A DNA stretch of 64,000 nucleotides from assembly GCF_010389155.1 (NCBI RefSeq), contig NC_057769.1:10788735-10852734 (forward strand). The letters are read 5' to 3'. The DNA comes from Erigeron canadensis (Eukaryota > Streptophyta > Magnoliopsida > Asterales > Asteraceae). Made by a program: the position numbers and the translations under genes. Positions 35,495 through 47,125 of the stretch are shown piece after piece. The notes beneath the pieces are model-generated. The model was not told where the DNA came from and made no database searches. It saw only the letters and a list, made by a program, of their open reading frames with translations. Position 1 is the stretch's first letter; each line of letters begins with the position of its first letter.

Positions 35495-36005
35495 TTTAAA
35501 AAAGATAAAATATTGAGATATCCGTTGCCGAACTGATTGCAAGATATCATGCGAGTTAATACAGATGAGATGTAAATATAAACAGAAATTAAAAAACAAA
35601 AAAAATTGAAATACAAATAAAAAGATTTTTAAAATACGTGCTGTAGAGAAAATTGAAAAAATTTAACAATTAGAAGATGTGAATTGTGTACAACTCTACG
35701 ACATGGATAATTTTATTTTTTCTTTCTTTTTTTTTTATTTTTATTTTTTATTTTTTATTACAACGACTTTCCTTGCGGTAAATCTTACTTTCCAAATTTA
35801 CACCCGTGTAATAATACATACATACATACAGATATCGATATATATAGATGACACATACATATTTCTGCCTGAAATCAAACACACTTCAAAATTTTCACAC
35901 ACACACACACACACAGTTGAAAAAACTTGCTGGCTTCTTGTTCCAAAACTCACCCCTTCTCTTTCTTCTATCTCTCTCATGGTGATTTAAAATCAAGAAA
36001 CAACA
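35495..36005. promoter_or_regulatory. PDS5 upstream region with (CA)n tract
   Basis: This is the probable promoter and 5' UTR of PDS5. It holds a long T-rich tract (35705-35760), CATA repeats near 35815-35830, and a (CA)n microsatellite at about 35898-35917. TCTTTCTTCTATCTCTCTC pyrimidine-rich DNA directly precedes the start codon, common in plant 5' UTRs. No TATA box can be named with confidence. Confidence 0.35.
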
Positions 36006-39000
36006 ATGGCTAAAAACCTTCTAGAAGAAGTTGGATCCAAACTTGAAAATCCACCTGCAAATAAAGATGCACTTATCAAACTCTTGAAGGCACTTTTTTT
36101 TCCCTTCTCATTGCAATTTTAAAGATTCAATATAATTTTTAAGTTTTGGTTTGTGGGTTTTTATAAAATTTGTTTCTTTTGTATAAAAATTGTTGCTTTT
36201 TTTTATTATAGAAAGTGTATCTTCATTTTAGGGTTTTGGCTTATTGACTTCTCATTACAATTTGTAGTTTCAATATTCTAAGTTTTGGTATCTGGGTATT
36301 GGTTTTTATTGTATAAATTTTGTGGGTTTTGTTGGGGAAGCAAGTTTAATTATTTAATTTGGAATTTTCTTGCAATTTGTGGGTTTTTGTAAAAAAAAAT
36401 AGAAGATTGTTTCTGTGGTTTAGGTTTAAATTTTAATTTTGTGTTTTTTGGAATGTGCTATTGTTTTGAGATATCTATGTATATGTATGTAGAATTTTAT
36501 GTATAGTCTGTTTAATTAATGAAATTAGGGTTTAGTTTTTACCGAGTGAAGAATAATTTAACTTTATCATATAAACGGATGCCCTGTTCAGGTAGGGTGG
36601 GTGTGGGGGTGGGGAGTTCTTTTACTATGATGTACACGGCTTAACCGGGGATGCCAGGCACCGTTTCTGAACCTTTCCTTAGCCATCCCCGAAGTTTTAC
36701 CTAGTGGGATTCAAACCCAAGACCCCTTGTAAGTTGTGATGACCTCGAGATGTTAACACTGTGCCACTTTGGAGGTGCTTGTTTAACTTTATGATATGTT
36801 TGGGCTTATAATTAGACTATTATCAATTCCACTTATGAGTTTTTATCGGTAAAAAATCTGAATGGACCACTTGTAGAAAAAGATCTGTTAATTTGAAAAT
36901 TTAGTATTCATTTGGTAGAATTCATGAGCTCTTTTTGAGAATTTTGTGAATAATGATTGGAATTAGGGTGGGTATGGAGGATTGAGGATGGTAAGAAATG
37001 CGAAGTTAGAAGTTTGGATCTTTTAATCATGCGTATTTTTAGTTATGACTATGGAGCTAATAATTGAAAACCAGGTTTTGTTAAGGTGAAAAGTTACGTA
37101 GAAAGTGTTTGTCTAGTGTTCGAAAGCCTAATTTTTTTAAATCAAAGATGACCGAAGAGCACAACATTTCATAATCATAATAAACCTGATGACTTCTAAG
37201 CTAATACTTAAACTTAGGTTTGGTTAAGCTGAAAAGTTACTTAGGTAGTGTTTATATGGTGCTCGAAACTTTAAATTTAGAAATACAAGAAGATGGCAGA
37301 ATGCAAAATTGAATTCATAAACGTAATATGTACGGTTTGCATTCATGCAGCAAGCGGCGGCATCTTTGTCGGAAATAGAGCAATCACCGTCAAAAGCAGT
37401 ATTGGAGTCTATGCAGCCTCTTGTAACTGCAATCGTAAAGCCAGAATTGCTAAAACATCATGATAAAGAAATTAAGCTTCTTGTTGCCACCTGCACATGT
37501 GAGATAACCAGAATCACTGCTCCTGAAGCACCATATGATGATGATATTTTAAAGGTACTTTTTTTTGTTGCTATTTTGGATCTTGGTTATGTGATCATTA
37601 TTTAATAGCATTTCTTATCCTTCAGGACATATTTCATTTGATTGTAAGCACTTTCAATGGGCTACGAGATACCAAAGGACCATCTTTTGGGAGGAGAGTA
37701 ACTATCTTGAAAACTGTAGCTAAATATAGATCATGTGTCGTGATGTTGGATCTTGATTGTGAGGAATTAATCAAAGAAATGTTCAGAACATTTTTCGCTG
37801 TTGTCAGGTTTGTCTTGATAATTAATGGTATTGTACTCTTATTATAATGTCATTTTATCCTTTACGACCAAAGTTCTTAAATGCATTTTTTAAATACATG
37901 CAGTGATGAGCATTCTGAGAGTGTTATCTTATCGATGAAGACTATCATGGTGGTTCTTTTGGAAGAGAGTGAGGAAATTAATGAGGACCTTTTGCTCATT
38001 ATTCTTTCTGTTTTAGGCCGAGATAAGAGAGTAGGTTTTTCTTTTTTCTAACTGTCCGCATTTCCATAATTTCTTTAGAGAATTAAATTTGGAAATATGA
38101 TTTGACAGGCCATAACTATGTCTGCAAGGAGGCTTGCTATGAGTGTTATAGGGCATTGCGCTGTAAAACTTGAACCAGGAATTAAGCAGTTTATTGTAAA
38201 ATCAATGTCGGGAGAAGAGAGCAGTCCTTCAATTTCTCAAATTGATTACCATGAAGTTATTTATGATATCTACCGTTGTGCTCCTCAGGCCTTAGCAGGA
38301 ATTGTGCCCTACCTAACAGGAGAGCTCTTGGTAAGCACTTTTTTGTTCCTTTCTTGATTTACTTGTGCCTTAGCAACCATGGCCAACATCTTGAAAGTGA
38401 TTATCTGATTTAAATAGTTAGAATAAGATAACTAACTGTAAAAAAGCGGGATGTAGAAGATAATGCTCAGTTGTACAGTTGTACTGCTGCTTGTTGAAGT
38501 TGTAATAATCAGATAATCAGCTGTTTGAGTATTTGAGGAGTTCTGTTTAAGGAAGTGATGGATTGTTGGAAAAGACATTGTTCTATGATGAGAGGTTACA
38601 CATTTTGTGAAATAGGGTTAAGGTCTCTCAAACTAGGCAAATGGAGGGTAAGTAAGTAATTACATTTACCCTTTTGATAGTAGTTTTGTTTTATCTGGTG
38701 TGAAATTCTTTTTCTTTTTTTAAGAGGTGTGTGAAAATTATTTGACCTTTGACTAATTAAATAGGTGTAGATGCAGAAAAAATTCTAGCCAAACATTAAC
38801 AGTGATTATTCCACCTTCAGATCACAATAATAAGCTTCAAAGCACGAATTTGACGACACCATAAGAATCGTCTCATTGTAATTTGTGTGGCATTGTTTTA
38901 TTTAATATGTGTGCCGTTCCTTCCTATTATAAAACCAATCTGTTGATATACTTTAGCAAGTTCTGTAAGTTAACTAGTCAAGTAATGACATTTACAGACA

Positions 39001-42000
39001 GATAAAATAGATGTTCGGTTAAAAGCAGTCAAACTGGTGGGAGACCTTTTCTCTATCCCAGGAAGTAGCATTTCTGAGGCATTTTACCCAATCTTTTTGG
39101 AGTTTTTAAAGAGGTTGGCTGATATAGTTGTTGAGGTACGGATGTCAGTTCTTGAACATGTCAAGCGCTGTATGCTGTCCAATCCTTACAGATTAGAAGC
39201 TCCTCAGTTAACCGGTAATTTACACTTCATACTTTTGTTGCATTTCATTTGGTCATTTGCAGTGTTACTAAACAGTTTTTATCTTATCTTATTATTTTAT
39301 TATTAGCTGCGCTATGTGATCGCTTGCTGGATTATGATGAAAGCATACGCCAAAAAGTTGTTGCAGTAGTTTCGGACCTAGCTTGCCATGAACTATCTTC
39401 TATTTCACTCGACACTGTCAAACTTCTAGCCGATCGACTTCGTGACAAATCGGTATAAACTTTTCCTTTTTTTCATATATAAAGTTGATTCTTTGTTTCT
39501 CTTCATTTTTTATGTGAATATTTTACTATAACATTAGATTGATACCAAATATATAATCGTTAAATACAGCTCCCTGTGAAAAAGTATACCATGGAGAGGC
39601 TATCTGATGTGTATAGAACTTGCTGCTCGGATTTAACGAGGGATGGTTATGATTGGATCCCCGGACGAATTATAAGATGTTTTTATGACAAAGATTTTAG
39701 GTATGTAGAGCTTCTTAGTTGTTCCTTACTATTATGGTTAGGTATTTTTATATCAATTTGAAGAGTGAATGTTTTTATAAATATATTTTGAGTTGCAGAT
39801 CAGATACAGTTGAACACGTTCTGTGCACCACCCTTTTTCCAGCTGACTTCTCAGTCAGAGATAAGGTTACAACGTGGATCAGAGTATTTTCAAAGTTTGA
39901 CAGTGTGGAGGTAAAGGCTTTAGAGAAAATACTGGAGCAGAAGCAAAGGTTTGTTATGATAAATGGATCTTTTTTGTTCCTTGTTATTGTTTGTGATAAA
40001 TTTGCACTTTTAGATTAGTTTGAAGTTCTGTACCTGGATTTGCAGGTTACAGTTGGAGTTGCAAAAATACTTTTCTCTCAGGGAGATGTATAATAAGGTT
40101 TGTACTTCATCAATTGCTAATAAAGGCGGCAATTTCATTTATGTACTTTTGAATGGGTCAATTTGGATTAACTTCTAAGCGTCAAATGGGTAATTTAACA
40201 ATGTTCGTTTAAAAGTAAACGGGAAATGAGGTTAAAGTCCTGAAATATTGTATGATTATTGAGTTAATAATTTATATCATGTGTAAGAGACTAATTATTT
40301 ATAAAAATAAATATTTCTGACAAAAAACAACTTGACCTGTACCAAATTTACTTGCACAGGACTTACGTGTGTATAACTGTATATGCAATTATATGGTAAC
40401 CTATTTTTCCCCCCTAAGTTTCAGGAAAGTGATGCTTCAGATATCCAGAAGAAAGTTACACTTTGCTTTCGGGTCATGTCTCACTGTTTTACAGATCCCA
40501 CTAAAGCCGAGGCAGATTTCCTGCTTCTCCATCAACTAAAGGATGCTAATGTTTGGAAAATGTTGAGAAAACTACTTGATCCTAACACTACGTCTCTTCA
40601 AGCTTGTAGATATCGGGTAAGAGTTTGCTTTCATTGTGAGTACCCAAGATTTTACAAAATAGGCGCATCTATTGGATATATATGTTACGATTTTGTTTCG
40701 TTCTACAGGATGAATTGCTTAATGTTGTTGGTCAGAAACATCCGCTTCATGGATTTTTGAGCACTTTGTCTGTGAAGTGCTCATATATACTTTTCAACAA
40801 GGATGATGTTAAGCGTATTCTTCTGGAGGCGAAATCATCCCAAAATAGTCTGCTGACTCAGTCTTGCATGAATATACTTGTGGTAAACTTTTATTATTGC
40901 ATTGAGTTTTTATTATATGTTATTGTGATGTGTGGTTCTTATGAGTTGGAATAAATATGATATTTATTTTCAGATTATTGCATCCTTCAGTCCTTTATTG
41001 CTTAGCGGGGCTGAAAAAGAGTTGGTTCATCTTGTTGAAGATGATAATGAAGTAATAAAGGAAGGTGTTTTGCACGTTTTAGCAAAAGCGGGTGGAACCA
41101 TTCGGGAACTCTTGGGAGAAGCATCTAGGTTTGAAGAAATATCCATATCAATTTGGTGATTTTTAAGGCGTTCGTTGTATTGTCTGTGAAATCTAATATT
41201 ATCTTTTTTCAGTACATTAGATTTATTACTGGAGAGAATATGCTTAGAAGGTAGTAGGAGGCAGGCCAAGTATGCTGTACACGCGTTAGTGTCTATAACA
41301 AAGGATGATGGCCTCAAATCACTATCTGTTCTATACAAGGTTCGAAAGTGACGTGTGTGTTTGTGTATTTTATTCTTATACAGCATGTCTCAATACTTAC
41401 TATTTGATGTGTACCGAAAATGTACAGAAACTTGTAGAGATGCTAGAGAAGAAGACACATTTGCCTTCTGTTCTACAGTCTCTAGGTTGCATTGCACAAC
41501 TTGCCATGCCAGTATTTGAAACTCAAGAAACCAAAATTCAAGGCTTTATAAAAGAAAATATACTAGGATGTAGTGAGGTACGAGTTGTGAATCCACTTGC
41601 TATCTTGTACTTGTTATTATGTATGATTAATATAACTTACTTCAGGAAACAAGTGACAAGACAAAAGAATCTTGGGATGATAAAAGCCAACGTTGTTTGT
41701 TAAAGGTTAGTTTATATTTCGTCAATCTATGATATCAAATTTCAATGGAATTCTCAAGTTTCTCATATGCATTCTGTCAAACTCTGCTGTCTAGATATAT
41801 GGCATCAAAACTCTGGTGAAAAGCTATTTGCCTGTGAAAGATGCACATCTTCGTGTTGGGATTGGTGAACTGATCAAAGTTCTTAAGGACATGCTTTCTA
41901 TAGGGGAATTCTCTAAAGATATTGAATCAAGGTAATGTGACTATTTCAAACCATTTGCTAATGGGTCAAGTAGATTTAATGTTCCCGGCCTCGACTTTTT

Positions 42001-45000
42001 TTCTTTGAATAAAACCTCATAAATCATTTTACCCAATAATTCAGGTTGTTATTGAAACAATATGATGTTCGTAATCATATTTTAGACCCTAGTTACAATT
42101 TAGCATTTTTGGACAAGAACTTTTTTGAGTCAACTCGGCATGTTTCAGTCGGTAGCATATGATTCCTGTCTTTCCGTGATCCATTAGACTTGTTGCCTGA
42201 TCCTGCTTATTTATCCACCCTATTGATAGTTTGTATATTAAGTTTTTAAATATGATGCTCCTTCCTTTTTTGTTCCTCACCAGTTCTATTGATAAAGCGC
42301 ATTTAAAGCTAGCTTCAGCCAAAGCTATTCTTCGTCTGTCAAAGCTTTGGGATAAGGCCATCCCAATTGATGTATTTTACCTCACTTTAAGAACATCAGA
42401 GGTATAATTAATAATTTGTTATTTCTCTCTTTTAATTTGTTTATATTTATGCAGCTTGGCTGAATGACGTATTTTATCTCAACTTTTTTATGATGTATAT
42501 AGATTGGGTTCCCTGAAGTTAAAAAACGGTTTCTCAACAAAGTTTATCAATACATCAAGGACCGAAGTTTGGACCCAAAATATGTGTGTGCTTACTTCCT
42601 AGGCTTAAAATCTGAATGGTCACTGCAGGATCAGAAATCTGAGGTTGTATTTGTTGATTTTTTCTCGATTTTTTTTTAATTTGCTTGAAGTATATCTACA
42701 ATATGTATATCTACCCGTCGATTATAGATCAATCGGTACCACCGGCACTATGCCCAAGGCCCCAAATGTGAAAGCTTACCAAATAAAAACACCCGGGTTT
42801 GATCCCTAGCATGTGGGGTGACTTGTGGTTGGGTGATTTGCAGGTGTCCGGCTCTTGTGGGTGGGATTGGTGAATACCAAAATGGTACAGGGAATCAAGG
42901 GGTTCCCTTCAAACTACCCTTTACCAAAATGTATATTAAAGATGCAAGAATGATATCTTGTTATTGAATTTTAATTTGACAGGAGTATTGTAATCTAAAT
43001 GACATCATTCAGATGTGTCAGCAAGGAAAGGTAAGGCAACTTTCTATGCAAAGTGATGGAAACTCTTCGGTGGTTCATCCTGAGTATATGCTTCCGTATT
43101 TAATTCATGCACTTGCACATCATCCTTCATGTCCGAACGTTGATGAATGCAAGGATCTCAAAGCATATGAACCAATCTACCGGTAAATCATCCATGCTTT
43201 TTTCTATCTTTTCAACTGCATGTTAATTGAATGCGATTCTTTTGAATGTAAAATATTTGTAAAAATTTACAGGAAATTGTATGTATTCCTATCTATGTTG
43301 GCACTTGGAGATGAAGAAGGGAAGGCTGGCAAAAGTCTAAAGAAAGAAGAAGTTTTTTCTGTACTTTCAATTCTTCAAAGCATCAGGAGCTCTGAAGATG
43401 CTGTATCTACAAGCATGTCAAAGGTACAGTCACACACAGAAAGACCTGAAACAACATAGTTCATGCTGTATTGTAAATAAAATAGCCACATAAACAGATG
43501 TCATTAACTTTTATTACATGTTCAGAAGTCGTATGCTATCTGCGACCTTTGCTTTTCAATCACCAAACGTTTAGCACAAAACCAAGAAGAGCTCCAGGAA
43601 CCATTAGTACATGTCTCTTTACCTCAAGTGCTGTATAGACCATATGACAAAAAACATGACAAGAAAGAAGAAATGGAGGAAAAAGAATACAAGAAAGAAG
43701 AAGAGAAAGAAGAGAAGAAAGTAGACGAGAAAGATGAAAAGGAGAAAGTAGATGAGAAGGATGAAAAGGAGAAAGAAGACAAGAACCATGTCACTGAAAG
43801 GCAGACATGGTTGGCTGATGCTGATGCTCTTGCGCACTTTGAGTTGCTTAATATGGAAGCTAATGACAGTGTATGTTCTTGTTAGCAATTTCTTATGTCA
43901 CTAAACTTCACTAAATAATAATTTAAAATTTGAGAAGTTAGTGAAAATTGTGCATTTATTCTTGTTTAGGTTCCGTCAAATACTATTGAAGACGTTAAGC
44001 TGAAGGACAGTGAAACGGATGATAACGAGGTGCCTTTAGGAAAGTTACTGAAACGGATAAAAGCAAAAGTAAAAGAAAGGAAGGAGGCTATGAAAATTGG
44101 TTCTACACTACCTGCTGCCGAAACTAATGATAGTAATGTGGATAATTTTGATATTTTGGGGATGGTGAGAGAGATTAATCTGGATAGTCTAGGTGTGCCA
44201 AGTAAGTTTGAGTCCATTAATGGTCATGAAGTAGATAAAACTGAGGAAAAGCGCAAGAGGAAAAGAATACCTACTGAAAAAATGAATATGTTCGTGCCCA
44301 AACGTCAGAGGTCAAAAGAGCTGTCAGTTTTTGATAGCATAAAAATGAGTGACATAAATGATCTTTCTTTGGAGCCAACTCACTCAGATGATAGAGGTCA
44401 TATACAAAAAGAATATGAGAATGGTGACAAGACTGGTGTGGGAAGGCTTAACAAGTATATGGATACTGATGGTAATAAAAAATCAGGATCTTCAAGGAAG
44501 AGAAAACCAAAAAGTGTTACAGGATTAGCCAAGGTTTGTTTGATATCTGACCATCTCAATCTTCACATTCGTGAATTGTCATTTGTGGCTTGACCTTTTC
44601 TTCTCTGCAGTGTTCTTCAAAGGAAGTGGAAGGTCACACTACAGATTTGATTGGCAAACGAATAAAAATTTGGTGGCCTTTGGATAAAGCGTGAGTTTAT
44701 CTTTTATATCTACTAATAAAAGATAGTGCTATGGAATTCACTTTATAATTTGGCAATTTGCAGGTTTTATGAAGGATTAGTAAAGTCATATGACGGTCAA
44801 AAGAAAAGACATGTGGTAAGCTGCCAGTCATGTTTGTTTTGTTTCATTTCACATTTGATTGTTTCTTCCGCTATATTAATGCAGTACAGAGTGATTGGTC
44901 TAAATTTCATAATTCCTCTTGTTTCCATATTTTTTATTTCGTCATTACATTAACATGTGCTGTGTATTATGTTCAAGGTGTTGTATAATGATGGTGATGT

Positions 45001-46313
45001 TGAAGTGGTACGTTTGGACAAGGAGCGGTGGGAGCTCATTGCCAACACTCCCAAGGCTAAGAAGGTATATGTTAAGTTAAATTCCCGACATATCTGCATA
45101 TAGTTCAGAGGATTGAATTTTTGTTTGCATTTCATCTTTACAGCAGAATAAATTGTCCAAGAGTCTACGCCCTATAGGAAGGTATGTAATATTTCTTATT
45201 ATTTTTTTATTACATTATTCCCCGGGCTAAATGTTCCAATTTAGCAATAACTTTATTTACAATACAAGTTTCTAAGTGCATCTTAATTGTTTCGTTGCAG
45301 GTCCACTAAGACGAAAAGTAAAGTTTTGGATAAATTCAAGAAAATTAAGTCAGTAGACACGTAAGTAAAGATTATAGCTGAGTTAATTCTCATGAAAATA
45401 AGTGTTTAGAAGTCCTAATGGAACAATAGTGACAGATCTCCATCATCTATGGTAAGAGGCAAGAGAACCCCAAGAAAAAATACAAAGCAACGGAAAAAGG
45501 CAGTTAGCCGAAGAACTCTTGAATATTTGGAAGAAGAAAGAAAAGCAGATTCTGATATGGCAGAACCTGAGCCAGAACCAGAGCTCGAGCCTGTGCTCGA
45601 GAGTGATTTCGAATCAGAGCATGTCACTTTCTCTAAAGTTGATAATTTGGATACAGGTTATTTTTTATTTTTGGAGGCTATTTTCCAGATACGTCATATA
45701 TGATGCGAATCATTTGTTGAGCTTGTCAATCATAGGACTTGACTTGAGCCATGTTTTTGTTTGCTTTTGTAGAAGAAGAATCAAGTGATAGAGAGGAAGC
45801 AAAAGATGCAGGGAATGGGTTCATCGAGGGACAGTCATCGGGTACAAGTGAAAAATCTAATGAAGATGACATTGACACTGATCCAGACACGCATGATGAG
45901 GCAGAGTTATCAGATGACATGCCACTTGTACACATCTCTTCATCTTTTCTGCCAGTTTTGCCATATTCCCATTTTTATTCACTCTATATTTAAAGATCTT
46001 GCTCGTGTGGATGCAGAGCGCTTGGAAGTCTCAAAAAGAAACTGAGAATGGGCCGGGATCCGATCAGGAAGAAGATGAGAAACAGTCATCGGGTACAAGT
46101 GAAAAATCTAATGAAGATGACGTTGACACAGATCCAGACACACATGATGAGGCAGAGCTATCAGATGACATGCCACTTGTACACATCTCTTCATCTTTTA
46201 GGCCCAGTTTTGCCATATTCCCATTTTTATTCACTCCATATTCAAATATTTTGCTCATGTGGATGCAGGGCGCTTGGAAGTCTCAAATTAGGAAAGCAGG
46301 TGAAAGCAAATAG
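36006..46313 (+). CDS. PDS5A: PDS5 cohesin-associated protein with C-terminal Tudor domain
   Basis: 32 exons: 36006-36089, 37351-37554, 37626-37807, 37904-38030, 38109-38330, 38998-39214, 39307-39452, 39570-39700, 39799-39948, 40046-40097, 40425-40616, 40709-40882, 40974-41128, 41213-41339, 41428-41577, 41646-41705, 41795-41931, 42284-42401, 42503-42643, 42983-43182, 43273-43423, 43526-43870, 43970-44533, 44611-44690, 44764-44815, 44978-45064, 45144-45181, 45301-45360, 45430-45656, 45773-45927, 46017-46178, 46269-46313. All phases fit: 4935 nt, 1644 aa. Residues 1 to about 1040 are the HEAT-repeat body, with ITRITAPEAPYDDDILKDIF and YRSCVVMLDLDCEELI as diagnostic blocks. A Lys/Glu-rich tract follows (about 1082-1130), then a Tudor domain (about 1356-1407, KRIKIWWPLDKAFYEG, YNDGDVEVV) and an acidic tail. 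PDS5 binds cohesin on chromatin and controls sister-chromatid cohesion and repair. Full length suggests Arabidopsis PDS5A rather than the shorter PDS5C-E. Intron 1 needs a GC donor. Exon 30 plus its intron is duplicated. Confidence 0.93.
36580..36780. repeat. Retroposed repeat relic in PDS5 intron 1
   Basis: This GC-richer block with GGTGGGTGTGGGGGTGGGGA, GCCATCCCCGAAG and GGGATTCAAACCCAAGACC (B-box-like) stands out from the AT-rich intron. It resembles widespread plant tRNA-like repeats, but I found no second copy in this window. Confidence 0.35.
42728..42930 (+). mobile_element. tRNA-derived SINE-like element, family 2, copy 2 (PDS5 intron 19)
   Basis: It starts near ATCGGTACCACCGGCAC, carries the B-box-like GGGTTTGATCCC, then GCATGTGGGGTG, GTGGGTGGGATTGGTG and AATGGTACAGGGAATCAA. 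The block order equals that of the minus-strand copy at 2617-2818. It lies wholly inside the PDS5 intron 42644-42982, in sense orientation. Confidence 0.6.
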
Positions 46314-46315
46314 AA
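45831..46315 (+). repeat. Tandem 251-bp exon-plus-intron duplication in the PDS5 tail
   Basis: Unit 1 starts at 45831 and unit 2 at 46082 with very high identity. Each contains the coding segment SSGTSEKSNEDD(I/V)DTD then PDTHDEAELSDDMPL, the complete intron starting GTACACATCTCTTCATCTTT, and the start of the next exon ((S/G)AWKSQ). Reading frames and splice sites are intact in both copies. Confidence 0.9.
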
Positions 46316-47125
46316 TATTAGTTGCTGATGGTTTAGGAAACAAGAAGATGATGGCATATAATTACGACCAACAGTACACCAATAAATGGCAAATACGGTG
46401 TGTAGCTGAACTAGTATGTGCAGTGACATATGCTTCTTTCGATTATTATAGGCTAATGTACAGATGTAGCTGATATGCTTTGGGTAACTGACTCAATTCT
46501 TTTGTTCAAGTGTGTAGATTTTAGCTTCATGTAATCACTAATGATAGTGTAAATCATCAAAGCTATAGATAGATACATAGCATCTTTTGCTTCCACATCA
46601 TGTGATGCATTATCTTTTTTTTTTCCCCCTTTTTTTTATATGCTATTTGGGTTCATTAGATTGGTGTGTTTGTTGAGATTTACATATGGCCAAACTTAAT
46701 CATATAAGATTTAAAAGATGAAAATCACCAAGCATTAGGTTGACAATAGTATCAAGACAAATGCAATTCATTATGTCTAATGTCCATACTAGTCGTTCTA
46801 GTCACTAAGATGTTTTGCTGAGGCAGGACGCATACTAGAATATTGTGTATTATTCCATATACATAAAAGGGAACATCAAGTGATACAAGCAAATGCAATA
46901 GGATGAGGACATATTTAATACGTCTGATTTAAGCATCTCTTTTGTGATACCTACCTAAATGTCTAGCATTGTTACATAGGGTCAGATCTAACCGCCACCT
47001 AGATAATAGATGATGCATACAGATTTACGTTTACAGATACATCCACATAATTTGAACTACTAATGAGTAATAACTAAAGAACACAATATAACCAATCATA
47101 TGTTTCTCCATCTTGTGTAAAAACG
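46314..47125. other. Convergent intergenic region between PDS5 and SEC14
   Basis: About 0.8 kb holds the 3' ends of two converging genes. T-rich around 46615-46640. No other feature seen. Confidence 0.45.

Noticed and set aside
43619..43888. Leu/Phe-rich minus-strand open frame in PDS5
   Set aside because: Shadow of the Lys/Glu-rich tract encoded on the + strand.
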